Shown here piece after piece: positions 34,631 through 46,095 of a stretch of DNA of 64,000 bases (its first letter is position 1; each line of letters starts with the position of its first letter). Position numbers and translations under genes: made by a program. The notes under the pieces were generated by a model, which saw only the letters and a program-made list of their open reading frames with translations, was not told the origin of the DNA and did no database searches. The DNA is taken from contig NMRA01000669.1 in assembly GCA_002633005.1 (NCBI GenBank), positions 20,800-84,799 on the forward strand. The letters are read 5' to 3'. The stretch is from Phoronis australis (Eukaryota; Phoronida; Phoronidae).

Positions 34631-34942
34631 ATGGCTGGAGTCGGTGACCCGTATCACAGTGACAGTAGTGTGAGTGACGGAGACCTTGTTCACAGCAGTG
34701 GTGACGAGGAATTTTTTCACGGACATTCAGTGGGTGGGTACATGTTTGAGCCCGAGTACAACGAGGCAGAGTACACACAGGCACAGGCAGCTGTTGAGAG
34801 AAACGAGGCGGCTACTGAAGACAGACGTGGTGACACATCTTGGTGCAAATGCACTGTGTGCGTTGTTATGCCTACCTCAATTGAATGCTTGTGCTGTTCC
34901 GAGTTCCACATCAATTATCTTTTTGGTCTCTTCCTCCATTAG
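34631..34942 (+). CDS. P2RX7_C-like zinc-binding ORF of the Kolobok-like element
   Basis: An upstream in-frame ATG exists at 34613, but the ATG at 34631 (MAGVGDPYHSDSS) is preferred because it starts the conserved acidic N-terminus. The order is a Ser/Asp-rich start, GYMFEPEYNEAEY, a Glu/Arg helix, then DTSWCKCTVCVVMPTSIE and CLCCSE. The WCxC...CLCC pattern is that of the cytosolic C-terminal domain of P2X7 receptors, found without the channel in many invertebrate transposons. The last about 13 residues are antisense to transposase sequence, so the true C-terminus was lost by deletion. Confidence 0.6.
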   Translation: MAGVGDPYHSDSSVSDGDLVHSSGDEEFFHGHSVGGYMFEPEYNEAEYTQAQAAVERNEAATEDRRGDTSWCKCTVCVVMPTSIECLCCSEFHINYLFGLFLH

Positions 34943-35119
34943 AGTGTATGTGGTATACTTGGCGGACCGCCCTGGTGAGTCAGACAAGTTCTCCTTCTCC
35001 ATGAATTCCGCCACCAACTCGAGATGTTGTGACATGTATGCGTCATTGACAACTGGTATTAAATAGGAATTCTGAATGTTGTTGAATGTTGTTTTCGAAA
35101 AAAAACTTGACTTTTCCAA
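34877..35119 (-). pseudogene. Transposase continuation, frameshifted (contains DSPG motif)
   Basis: This frame continues the THAP protein after a shift at the A8 run 35098-35105. It has SYLIPVVNDAYMSQHLE, then SDSPGRSAKYTTYTLMEEET, where the Asp of DSPG is the likely first catalytic residue of the DDE/D transposase. The reading ends about 34905, at the deletion junction with the opposite gene. The remaining catalytic residues are missing. Confidence 0.6.
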
Positions 35120-35972
35120 AGTCCATCATTGTCTTCACCGACTGAAACGTGTTTCCAGTGAAGAGCACACCACTGGACATGGTTAAGTGGACCTCCGGCA
35201 TACCACGGACAGAGGAACAACTGTCCCACTTGCCAGAGTGTCCCGTGACACACTCCCACTGGATGGTGACCTGAGCACCCAAACTGCTTACATTGTGTCG
35301 TGTGACTCCCTCGCCACACACCTGGCACCTTCTAAATAGCTCCAACACTTTAGACAAGTCCACAATAAACTTATCAAAGTTTGGCTCACCGATCTGTTCA
35401 CTGGACGACGAACTGTCCTCTTCACTGGGTGTCGAACTGGGCCTGTAATCACTCCCACTACTCAATATCGCTGCAGGGCTGCTTAGAGGCTCTGGGCTGG
35501 AGAAAACAGCACAGGGCGAATCACTACTGGTTCCAGGAATTGCACGCTCTGGGGTACGTTCGGAGGCACGGGTGACAGTAGATGAAGTGCCTCCACTGGC
35601 TCCAGTCACTGTACTGGCCACAGCTCGCGAGGCTTCTCGCTTCAAAAACGCACTTCTCGGGGGTGGCGACGGGGCACTGCCGGGAATCAACACAGACGGA
35701 ATGGCATCCTTCTTCAAGCGTTGTTTCGCGGGGACCTTCATCAGTTCAGCGTACAAATCCCTTTCGTAATCGGACGGCAGAAAGTGCTTGCCACACACAC
35801 GGTAATTCTCCACTGCTTTGTACGTTGCGTGGACGGGTAACGCTGCGTTCTTCACACGAACGAGCCAAGTACGGCGAAGTGTGTCATCCATCGGAAAGCG
35901 ATGCAAAGGCACTCCCAAAGCGCGCGTGAGCCGATAATTACTACATCCCGGTACGCAGCAACAGTGTGGCAT
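35043..35972 (-). CDS. THAP-domain transposase, N-terminal 309 codons
   Basis: Residues 1-95 form a complete THAP domain: C4/C5xxxxC (CCVPGCSN), Trp in RRTWLVRV, CGKHF (CxxH) and a closing AIPSVL. A Ser/Thr/Pro-rich linker (about 100-200) follows. Residues 200-300 match the N-terminal part of THAP-type Kolobok transposases: CQVCG, an ECVTGHSGKWDS core and SGVLFTGN. The last 20 codons are out of frame because of a shift at the A8 run near 35100; the true continuation is 34877-35119. THAP would bind the element's own ends. The frame is otherwise clean, so decay is recent or the shift is a sequencing error. Confidence 0.75.
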   Translation of the reverse strand: MPHCCCVPGCSNYRLTRALGVPLHRFPMDDTLRRTWLVRVKNAALPVHATYKAVENYRVCGKHFLPSDYERDLYAELMKVPAKQRLKKDAIPSVLIPGSAPSPPPRSAFLKREASRAVASTVTGASGGTSSTVTRASERTPERAIPGTSSDSPCAVFSSPEPLSSPAAILSSGSDYRPSSTPSEEDSSSSSEQIGEPNFDKFIVDLSKVLELFRRCQVCGEGVTRHNVSSLGAQVTIQWECVTGHSGKWDSCSSVRGMPEVHLTMSSGVLFTGNTFQSVKTMMDFGKVKFFFENNIQQHSEFLFNTSCQ

Positions 35973-36289
35973 GTTGACTGACTAGTAAATGAAAGCGAAC
36001 GACGACGGAACTTAACACAACCGAGATAGAACAATGACTGACTCGGCAGCTCTCACAGTCAGACTATGTGAAAAGAAATTGGCGGGAAGCGCTTGCCTCC
36101 TAAAACGTCACTTCCGGAAAAGCGGACGAATAATTAATTAAATTACGAAAAGCTGTAATTAAGTGAAAAATATGTCTTGGATAACCAACCAACCTTATTT
36201 TAGCTCAAAATGACATGGAAAAAGGTTGCCTTCGCCTTTAAGCATGTGTACCAAGATATTCCATATCCCCCGCTCTCTCTTTTCCAGTG

Positions 36290-37265
36290 GCCATTTTTTG
36301 TCTTCTAGTCTGTTTTTCGCTTCTGTCCCTCTATCAACCAAACTACTCTAAGGATGATTATGAAAACTGGCATATAGGTTGTCACTATGAGGACAGCTGA
36401 GAATGATTTTCTGACGACTTCAAGTACTGTGGTGCCTGCTAGTGGCAATTTTGTTAGTTTTTGTGCCCATGGCTTTATCTCCTTAACGCTATGCAGGTTC
36501 TGTACTAAATTTAGGTAGTGTGTTTATATGAAGTCGACAACAAACTACGACGGCTTTCGGACGGATCGGACTGTCAGTGTGCCCCCTAGTGGCAATTTTT
36601 ATTTTAATATGTTTACCTCTTTATCTTTAAATGTCCGCAACGGATGTTCATGAATTTTTGCGCATGGGCATCGATTAGTGGTATGACACTAGTTCCAGCA
36701 ATTTCATTTTTTCTCATTTGCCTCTGTTTCTTTGAAGTTCCTTGATGGATTTTTATGAAATTTCGTAAATAGCGTTCTATTAAAGAAGCGAGGACGTGTT
36801 CCCATTTTGTTATGAGTTCGACGTATTTTGCGCCATCTAGTGGCAATTTTTATTGTTTTCTTGTCTATTTTTGGCGTCTGCCTCTCTATGAACCCAACAA
36901 ACCACTCTAAGGATGTTTGTGAAAATTATCACATATGTTCTTAATGTGAAGAGGATGGTTGACGGTGTTTTTCTGATGATTTCACCTACTGTGGCAGTTT
37001 TGTTTTTTGCAGGCATAGCTGTGTTCTTCTAAAGCCACTGCAGGATCTTTATGAATTTTAGCAAGTGTATTTATATGAAGTCGACTACGGACGATGATAA
37101 TGACTTTCAGATGAATGTGACCAATGATGTGCCCCATGGTGACAATTTCGCTTTCTTTCTCTGTTTCTCTGAAGTTCCTTGACAGATTTTTATAAAATTA
37201 GATAAATAGCTTTCGATTAAAGATCCTAGAAGCAATCCATTTGCGGAGCATTTGTGGGTGCATTT
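36290..37265. repeat. Degenerate tandem array, units of roughly 190 and 560 bp
   Basis: Blocks sharing CTAGTGGCAATTTT, AACCACTCTAAGGATG, ATATGAAGTCGAC and GAAGTTCCTTGA recur in the same order at 36290-36845 and 36850-37265. Each larger block itself looks made of about three related sub-blocks. No ORF spans the array. Origin is unknown; it may be an old minisatellite or decayed multi-repeat gene. Confidence 0.5.
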
Positions 37266-37962
37266 CAACGCTCTGCGTTGCTCTCGTTCATTTTTAAAGG
37301 CCTCTAATATTGCAAATGCCTACAATTTTTCAAAACTTTGTTTGGTGATAGCAATGGTACAAAACTTGAAAATGAGAAAGCAATGGTTTGGGTATACTAA
37401 TGTTCTATGCGAAAAGCAGAAAATAAAATGTCATTTGTGTGCCATCTTGTGTCCTAAATTAGTGAGATTTCACCGTATCCAAATGTTGTATGACGGTTTC
37501 TTGACTATCATATGATTTTCGCTAACTTCTGTCGCGTACACAACGTATACCGTCCCGTCATATGACAAATGTGACAGGGGCTTAAGTCAGCTATAATTTC
37601 ACCTCATGGTTATTCGCTTAAAGGTATTTAGTGAGTCACGAATGATCAAGTTTCAACTATAATTTCTGATAAAAGATAGTAGCCCCTATGACACAGAGTG
37701 CCTTATGTAAATGTTCTTACATGAGGTGCCACAAATGTTCGTTGCGAATGTGCATATCACATTTTTAATATTAAATACTAACTGTTCAGAAGCATGGCTA
37801 TATTTTTCCAGCCTTATATCTACTATAAGTACTTTTGTTATAGATGCTGAAATAAACAGTGACACTTGGTTCCTGGTGTACAGTGTATGGGAAAGCATTC
37901 TATAACAACTAATCTACAACTGCCTTGATTGCTTTCGAAAAGCGGTAATGAAGTAAGCTGTG
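37266..37962. other. No gene seen
   Basis: Two short ORFs without motifs (87 and 70 codons). Confidence 0.35.
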
Positions 37963-38330
37963 CCCTCGCGAGTTAGATGTGACCACGGTGCATTCATGGA
38001 AATGTTCTGTGGTCTGGACGGAAAAAGTGAGCACACTCAGAGTATAGAAAGCCTGTGGCGAGATATGTGGCGTCATGGTTCTTTTTTTTAGAAGAGAAAC
38101 GTATTTTGGATCCAGATGATCAACCGTCCTTCTGGTGCTTGCACTATGTGTTTTTATCCAAAATTAATCAATCATTGAAAGCCTTCCAAGGTCAATGGAA
38201 CCACTATGGTTTGTGAACAGATAAGGGATAGTCATCATACAAGCTGTTCGTTCAGCAAGTGCTGGCACCGCCGTACAGCAATCTCACTGCTGTACAAGAG
38301 CTGTTTGAAAAACATATCTACAAATGCTGA
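37963..38330 (+). pseudogene. Integrase-like (rve-type) transposase fragment
   Basis: Frame one gives SRVRCDHGAFMEMF and HTQSIESLWRDMWRHGSF before a stop at about 38088. In another frame come ILDPDDQPSFWCLHYVF, INQSLKAFQGQWNHYG and a VQELFEK-type tail. The Asp of CDHG and the Glu of IESLWRD fit the second and third catalytic residues of a DDE integrase core, in a family multiplied in animal genomes. The first catalytic Asp and N-terminus are missing. Confidence 0.6.
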
Positions 38331-40530
38331 GCTACATACCCAAGAAGGAATAGCTCGAGATTGTTCTCCATGTCCCCTCTCAAGTAACAACCTATCTCCG
38401 CTTGACGAACTTGAATCTTCACTATACATTAGAGAAACTCACAGCTTAAAAGTGTATCAGAAAACACTGCGATTTGTAAAATCTATTACAAATTCATATT
38501 CATAGGCGAGGTGCTTGTGTTAATTTACCAGTTAAAATGGTCTTTCACAAGCTAGCAACTTGTAATCTGTTATACTAGAGTTTCTGCATTGGGTGGGAAG
38601 GATTCATTAAGTTGTTAGTTTGTTCTGTCAATTCCTTCCTGTGTATGTTTGACGTTGTAATTTGTGGGATTCTACTCTCGACTGGCTTTCAATGTGATTT
38701 TAAAGCCTTGATATTTCTGGTTATAACTGAATTGCTGTTCAAAGACCTGTGACTATGATAAAGTTTCTATTAGAAGCCTGGGCATTAATAAATTTCCGAC
38801 ATGATCTTGATTGGGTGTTTTTAATTACTAGGCCAAACCTACGATGACAAATAGAAAACATCCTCTTTATCAATCGTCCCGAAGGACGTGTCAGAAAAGG
38901 CCCGCCAGAAAGTGACGCTAGAGGCGTTCCATAGACCGTGTAGACCGTACGTATTCTAAACGATACCGCTTTTCAGCTAGAGGCCTGAACGGTCATTTTT
39001 AATCGCCAGGCTCAGTTCTTTACCAGATGTCATGACGTAAACACCAGTATCATGCTGACTGAATATCTTAAAGTAAACACGCATGGACTCAAAACTGTAG
39101 TCAACATATAAAAATTCCATAGCAGCGATTTGCCCAAATCGTTCGTAAAAGTACACGTGATAATTTTTTCAACTTTAATAATGCGACTTTTACAACCTAA
39201 ATCGCTTGCATAATGCTGTCATTGTATGTTCCCCGTTATTTGCGGGGTGTGCGGCCATAAAGTGTTGTTTGATCTATCGTAAACTAAACCTGGTAATATA
39301 CATGTTCTTGGCCTATGAAATTAAATTGTATGCAAAAAAGCTAAGCTAGTATCATTTTTACCCTAGTTAAGAAATACCAGGAAAACCCACTGATGTAGTT
39401 GGGTTCTCGTTATTCTAACTCTTTTGACCGTGAAAGATCAGTATTGACCTGCTAGTCATGTGATTCAACGCCGTTGTCATCTGGAGATGTAACCAAACGG
39501 GAGGTTTTTGCCAACAGACACTGCAAGTCGGAGTTGTGAGGAACGTTGCTAATATAGCATAGGCTGGTAGTGTACGACTCAGACCCCAAGCAATATTTCT
39601 GACACCGTGTGCTGGGCTACGTAGCGCATACCCGAAGGCTTTAGCTCAGTTGAAGTCACGTGCTTTTAGTGCGGGCGGAGAGAAATCTTCGAACAGTGAA
39701 TTCTATCCCATTATTTGAGAATTCAAGCACCCTCGCCAACTAAACGTTTCGTGACTTGATTCATTACAGCTCAACTCCCGTTTTGACCGTGCGCCGGTAT
39801 TCCTAACGTGCAATTTTCAGCTAGAGTCTTGATAGAGTTGAGGTCATGTTTTAGTCGACAGGCTCGGTCCTTTGTCCGACGTCACGACATAAACGGCAGT
39901 ATAATGCTGAATGGATACATTCACGCACGGACTCAAAACTGTTATCAACAAATAAAATCCCATCGCAGCGAGTTGCCCAACCTTAATCGCATTTTTGGAA
40001 AGAAGGATTCTACACTAACTTCACGAGGAGCTCAATTCCAGTAGCCTAATACGTTAAAAATGATCAGTTTTTGTCCTGGTTATTTCAGTTCACTTCAGCC
40101 AGTAATTTATTGACGGAAGACATCACTAATGCAATAATTGCCTTGTATAACACACATGAGCTTAGGTGAACTTTCGTGCTATCAAGAGTGGACGACGACT
40201 CCGGTTTTTCTTGTTGATGTAGAGAAGCAATGTCCAACATCAAGATACCGCTGAACGGCCCGAAGTCCTCAGATATGATTCTGCCAGGTAACTTATAAGG
40301 TGTCGGGTATCAGTCAAAGAGTATATTGCGAAACATTCTGCGCTCATTACCAAGATTTTGCGTAGGTTTTCTTGTCAAAAATTTGCCTTTTAATTGGTCT
40401 ATGGAACGCTCTTTTAGCTTGACATGCAGTTTTGTCAGACAAACTTTCAGAGACTTTCGGAATGTTTTGCCTTCACATTTCTTACGTAGCATAATATTTG
40501 AATTATAAAAGAACTTCTGTATGTTGTATT
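38331..40530. repeat. Region with a diverged direct repeat (38925-39150 and 39780-39985)
   Basis: The two blocks share TTTTCAGCTAGAG, a CAGGCTCGGTCCTTT-like stretch, a GACGTCACGACATAAAC-like stretch, ATGCTGA, GGACTCAAAACTGT and AGCGANTTGCCCAA in the same order, about 840 bases apart. They could be LTRs of a small element or a local duplication. No ORF above about 80 codons and no family motif lies between or around them. Confidence 0.45.
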
Positions 40531-43500
40531 TAGTCTAGACGCATATTTTAGTAAAAGTTGGGAACAAGACTTTTTCACACAATCAAGGCATGGCGAATTC
40601 AACCAACCCTGTTCCCAAGCCGAATTTTGCATTTTTGACCATCTAATTAGCATAAACAAAATGGCGGCCAAATTGTCAAGTTAAGATGTATTTTTGCAAT
40701 AGAAATCACAATATACCATTTAAAATGGTGAAAAGTCTCACCTGTACACTTCTTGTAAATACTTCTTGAGCAATAGATCACTTATGAAAACTAAAAAATG
40801 CATTTCTAAAAACTAATTATGCAAATTAGGTGCCGCCATTACCATACAATGTAATTTGAGTCTTAAGTTTGTGCTCCTGCAGGCTAACTTGAAAAATGAG
40901 GTGTTAATACTTATATTTTCATGGTCAACAAACATGCTAAAGACATTTTTGGAGCAATTTATTTCATATTTATTGGGTTATAAATGTATACTTACAGAAT
41001 GTGGAAAAAATAGTCGTTAATCTGCAATGCTCGTTAAGCAAGGTGACACTATTTTGACGGAATATACAAATGTTCACATTATCCCGTTATCTTCCATTCA
41101 TAAAAAACAATTTAGTTATTGTTATTGATGACATTAGATTCTCTGTTGCATGAATTGTTTTCAGGCATGTTGAACACAGTTTTAGCGTTCCCTTTTTGGT
41201 ACTTTTTAACATGCCTGAAGCCAGGCATATCAAACTGTTTGCATGCAAGGAATCTGATCATGAATGTGCTGCTGGTATGTGCATAATGACATACATCGAA
41301 ATCCAGATTTCTTTCATCTGCATTATCTACTGTTGCGTTGTTTCTGACATGCACACAATACCATCTCTAGGCAGCTATCCGGGATTTTACTCTGTGTCAT
41401 CAACATGGGCTGCAAGCATAAGTTTGTGTGTGTGTCCCTCCCATATCAGGAGGGTGCTGGGAGCTCAGGTATGGAGCAATGATCATTTTGCCACACCTTG
41501 ACCTGATAGTGCACTATCATCAGATGGAAACGGCAGGCAATATGCGTTGGGGGGAAGGACTTCTGGGTTCATGGGCTTGGAGAATAGTAAATGGCGTGCT
41601 ACATCTACAGGTCTGTTCTGGTCGTGTTGTATATTCTGCAGACAAATACTTCTGAAGCCATCGTAATTTTCTCAGTGAGTTCACCAATGCAGAGGTTCTT
41701 AAGCAATCTGTGATGGTCTAGGAACAGCTTCCATGATGATTGTTTCATGTGATTGGCAAAGTACGAGTTGGTGCCAAACCCGGTGACGGCATGAAAAGCA
41801 AACAAGGATGTTGCTGAGTCTCGTAGTAGTTTGTTGAAAAGTGCTTCAATAGGTATATATGACATCAGTCAGATATGCTCACATTGCATTTGTTGGAAGT
41901 GCGATACCAGAAGCAGTAGAACATCGGGTGTCCCTGGAAAACACGGCTGACTGTGGACAGCATGCAGTACCAGTCTTGCATCTGCTTCGTCATGTGTGAA
42001 TTTCAGAGTCCTCAAATCAGTCATATCCTTAGATGATTTGACTTCCAGCTCATCTTTGAACCTCCTGCAACCATAACCTCTTTATCTTCAGGTGTCTACA
42101 AACACAGTTCCTCTGACAAGAAATGTGCTAGGTCTGCTTTATTCTCAGCCGAAAATTTGACCAGTTTTGAGGAAGAGGTACATCACGGCCTTCCAAAAAT
42201 CACCTGATTTGCCGTGTTCCTTTACTGCGCTGTTTTCTTGTTGTGTCCTTCATTGTTTCTTGTCTGTATCTGTCAAATACAATATCAATTTTATGATATC
42301 GAAATCCTGTTTTTAGCACTGTTTTCATGAATGCATCAGCCAGATTTTCGAAGGTCACATCACCATCAGGCTTCCCAAGAGTTACCAGCAATGCTTCAAT
42401 ATCAATAATGAGGCAAGCGGACGTGTCATGAAGCTGAATTGTTTCAGGACAGTCGATGTGGTAGCTATTAATACTTCGACAAGTGAAGATTTATATCCAG
42501 TGCGCAATGTGCCACTCGTTTCTGCAAGACAACATGGACTGGAAGAAGCTCGCCTTTGAGCACAGACGCCAAATCAACTGGCCGACCCGCCTCATAAGCC
42601 GTAGCTAGACAGCCAAGTACATCTCTGTCTGCCTTAAGAACTATTTTCTTATCTTTATCTTTATCTTTGGTTTGTTTCACCACATCATATAAGTTGGCAA
42701 ATGTTGGGGCATTATTTTTGCGCATAGGTGCATGAATTGACATGTCTGAATTATCGCATTGCTCAATGATAATCTGTCTTGAACAAATTTCTTAATTTTT
42801 TTGTGTCCAAGTTCCTTGGTATGCAAAAGTGACTCTTGGATTGGTGCTGTTGCTCTAGGTCTTTTGTTGAAAGGGTTTGTAGCAGCTAAGGCCTTACGGA
42901 CGAGAAGACCTTCAATTCATGGAAAGTGTAAAAAAGGGAACTCTCGACATTATTTTCGCACAGTTTCCTGGCTTTCGTGGCTTCGTTGTGAAACTATGTA
43001 CTCCCACAGCGGTAAGTTTGTTCAGCTATATGATATCTCAGATGCAATGAGAGTGTCCACCTCCATAGAGCTGACGTGGTTTTGGTATTACCGATGATGC
43101 CACCTCCGTTTTGCCTGTCCCATTTACCCATTGGTCAGAACCTACCTGACAGAGCATATGAGGAGATCGCTTGACTATAAAATTTCCTGATTGAACGTCT
43201 GACCAAACAGACTGTGGAAGCTGATGCATCTCGACTAAAAAGACCGCACCCCACTCGGGCATAATTCGGCGGGGCAGCATGAGAGTAAATGCCAAATAGA
43301 GATGCAGTTCCAAAAATGCCATCCCGTTGAGAGCATGTGTACTTTAACAGTATTGGAACCATGTCCTTGTAACTCTACCAGAAGCTGAAATTCACATCAT
43401 CAGACCTAATGTTGACAAAATGCCCAGGAGTTTCCTGAACTTATCCTGACTGAGAAATGTTATCAATTCCGGAATTTTCTGTGGATCATCATCTGCAGAC

Positions 43501-44494
43501 ATACTGGAAATACAAGCATGACAGTCGCTTCAGCAATGAATGAGAGAAGGATTGGCACCAGGAGATTCCACAGAGCTTGCAAAGACAGTTTGTGTGCCCT
43601 CATACTGTAGCTTTGCTGTACGACTTTCCACTGAGGACCAGTTCCATAGGTCGTGACCAAGTACTGCACTCTCTATACACACCTCAGCTATTCCGGAATC
43701 ATTCTTGTGATCTTCTGTGGCCTACACGAAGAACCACTAAACGAGGTACTCTATTAACATATTTTGGTATTCTGGGACCGACCACGTAAGCTCCATTAAT
43801 CTGCAGCAGAGTGCTTGGTCGACTTTGAGGACGGTATGTTCCTGTCCAAAATGGGACGTTATGGCCATGCATCTCTTTACAACAGTATCTAAAAGTCATG
43901 TTGTTATGTTTACAATACTTTTATGTCTTATGTAAATAGTGAGATGTTCGCAAAAAAGCATTGATAATTATGATTTCTAGTTTAATTTTCAGGCTTTATT
44001 AATGAGCATAAATTGTAACTTAGTGAAGATGAAATAAAAAGCTTCACATGTGTCATAATGATTTTTCTAGACCTTCAAAACATAGGTATAGACACTTTAT
44101 TTGTCATGTTTGCCTGCAAATTGATAAAGTTACACCAATATTTGAATTTTTCGGTAATGGCGGAAGCTAATTAGCATACTTGGGGAATTTAATGACGTTC
44201 ATTAATATGTTCTCAAAATTAAGTGATCTAAACACACTTATACTATGTTTTTGTAGCACAAATTTCCTAATTATTCGTCACATATTGTACTCCTGGTCCC
44301 ACGAATGTTTCTGATCTTGTTGATTTGGCGGCCATTTTGTTTATGCAAATTAAATGGTCAAAAACTCAAAATCCAGCTTGGGAACAGGCATAATCGAAAT
44401 CAGCACACCATAATTATGCTAAAAAGTTAGGTTCTCCACTTTTACTAAAAAAATGCCTCTAACATGCACATTTTTCAGAAATGCGTCTAGACTA
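40531..44494 (-). mobile_element. 4 kb TIR DNA transposon
   Basis: TAGTCTAGACGCAT at 40531-40544 and its exact reverse complement at 44481-44494. Similarity of the two ends extends about 160 bases, including AAAATGGCGGCCAAAT and GGTCAAAAA. The minus strand encodes a decayed long protein in the interior. The target duplication is unclear. Confidence 0.75.
41605..43669 (-). pseudogene. Decayed transposon protein of the 'HAxTGxxT...VCRIYN' family
   Basis: Pieces in N-to-C order on the minus strand are as follows. 43669-43463 has LWNLLVPILLSFI. 43322-43038 has WGAVFLVEMHQLPQSV and SDQWVNGTGKT. 42391-42200 has IDIVFDRYRQETMKDTTR. 41865-41605 has FHAVTGFGTNSYFANH, GELTEK and FVCRIYN. The same order is seen in a large family of invertebrate transposon proteins that often end in a CXC domain (compare 2752-2949). 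The frames differ and many stops occur, so it is inactive. The catalytic assignment is not known to me. Confidence 0.6.
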
Positions 44495-44975
44495 ATTCCC
44501 GTAAGCTGTACGGTGAAATATTCAGATTCCAAAGCGACAGAAACCTGCCATTTATATTATGTCATTAAATCCACAACATAGAATCCTTTGCGTGTTCTTC
44601 GATTCCATGTAGTATGGAGATTATTTCTTTTCAGTTGTCTCCATTATAATGGAGGCGCTCGGCGGACTCACAAAGTCAGAAAGGGCACTTGACTAAATTC
44701 TGACGTTGTTTGTTCAAAAATTTAAATTGCCTGAAGTAAGTGTTGAAATTATAGATTTTTCGCTATGTATTGCGGACGGACTACTATTATTTTGTAAGGC
44801 TGTTTTTTGTAAGTCGGCATTTTCATTCGGGCGAGTATTTTGATAGTTCCGCATTGTGTCGCGTATTCACTTTTCATCTGCAAAATCTCGTTAATCTTTA
44901 ATATGGCGCAGTCACTCAGAAGATTATTTTATCCTTTTTTGAAGTAAACCGTCGAATTCACATGCGCGCACCCAG

Positions 44976-45208
44976 CCTAAATCATAGGGGGGGGGGTCGA
45001 ATTTTTCGATATGGGGACCTTTTACTGAAAGAAATAAACGAGGACTAAAAAAACGGGGCCACTTGATTCAGGCCCACGAAATGTGCATCCGCGCCGACTT
45101 CCCGTGGATTTTGTGGACATTTGTCTCGCTTACTAGGACTTTTTGTTTCACTGAGGCGGACCTTTTGCCCCCCCCCCCCCCCCGTCCTGGGCGCGCCCAT
45201 GATTCAGG
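44976..45208. mobile_element. 233-bp MITE with CCTRAATCATRGG ends and G/C runs
   Basis: Left CCTAAATCATAGG followed by a 10-G run; right reverse complement CCTGAATCATGGG followed inward by GCGCGCCC and a 16-C run (45168-45183). The homopolymers may be unreliable in the assembly. Confidence 0.6.
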
Positions 45209-45447
45209 TGATTCAAGTCTCTATGTAACCGTAGTTAGGGTGACTTTGATGTAAGTCGGGTAAAACCGCTCTACTACCACGATTTTTCCAGTTGGTGACA
45301 GTTTATTAAAAAAGTTGCCAAGGCTTTTCATATTTTCCGAATCAATGTAAAACTTGCAGAATATATCCGACGCGTTGTTTTTATTGTGGCATCTTGCTGA
45401 GTTACAGTTATCAGAGGACAGTTTCATAGCCGGAAGACAACGACCCG

Positions 45448-46095
45448 TTGGCGTCTTTCTTTCCTCACGAAAACAACATTTTTTTCATAAGGACTTGCAT
45501 ATCTTTTTCACAGCATTTTCTAATGCGAAATATATTTCCTTTCTTACATGTTGCTAGTAAACGATTCAACATTACTGTTGCGTTATGTATGTCACTGAAT
45601 GAAACAGCAACCGACATGCAACTCGACACAGAGGTGTGCACATTTGGGGCTCAGGCAATTCAGAATATAGGATACAATAAAACCTTTATCTTCTGAAACA
45701 GGTCCAAACACATTTTGTGAAGCTGTGTTTACTTTCCCAAGCCAACTGGCACAGTTATATGACTACGATGCAGGGTTCACAGAGAACTGCTTTCACTGGC
45801 CTTGCAGCTTCGAAAGTCCTACTGTGTGTGAAGGACACCCATGCTTTACACTTACCGTCCGCAAAATTCTAAGCCACTATGGGAACTAGTTACCCCTCTA
45901 AACCCAAGTCCATACAAAGACCATTATGATAATAAAGACGACGTTTGCAAATCACTGAAAGAACATTATATTTTCAGTTACAGACAGGGTAGCTTATCAA
46001 CCCCTTGCCCCCGGGTAGAGAACACTTGTTGCGCAAAGAGCCCCTACCATTTTGTCAACTCACATTCACCTCGCACTGGACTGCGGGCGTTGTAA
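45448..46095 (+). pseudogene. Possible decayed cysteine-rich coding region
   Basis: Three overlapping frames look protein-like in sequence. 45448-45696 ends CMSLNETATDMQLDTEVC. 45671-45889 has NTFCEAVFTFPSQLAQ, NCFHWPCSFESPTVCEG and CFTL with an acceptor-like AAACAG before it. 45841-46095 has KPLWELVTPLNPSPYKD. Seven cysteines fall within about 45 codons of the middle frame. It may be a secreted protein gene broken by two frameshifts, or exons with unseen introns. No family is recognised. Confidence 0.3.

Larger units (their letters stand above)
34297..36237. mobile_element. Kolobok-like THAP transposon, internally deleted (1.94 kb)
   Basis: TTAA duplications at 34293-34296 and 36238-36241 flank perfect ends AGGCGAAGGCAACC. 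Terminal inverted repeats extend about 165 bases. Two convergent genes lie inside: a P2RX7_C-like ORF on plus and THAP plus transposase N-terminus on minus. They abut near 34905, where both are cut, so the copy has lost the catalytic half of the transposase and the tail of the other gene. THAP plus TTAA target identifies Kolobok-type elements. Confidence 0.85.

Noticed and set aside
44625-44695. Mini-exon opening MEALGGLTKSERALD after TTTTCAG
   Set aside because: Stops after 15 codons with no donor; no paralogue in the window to support it.
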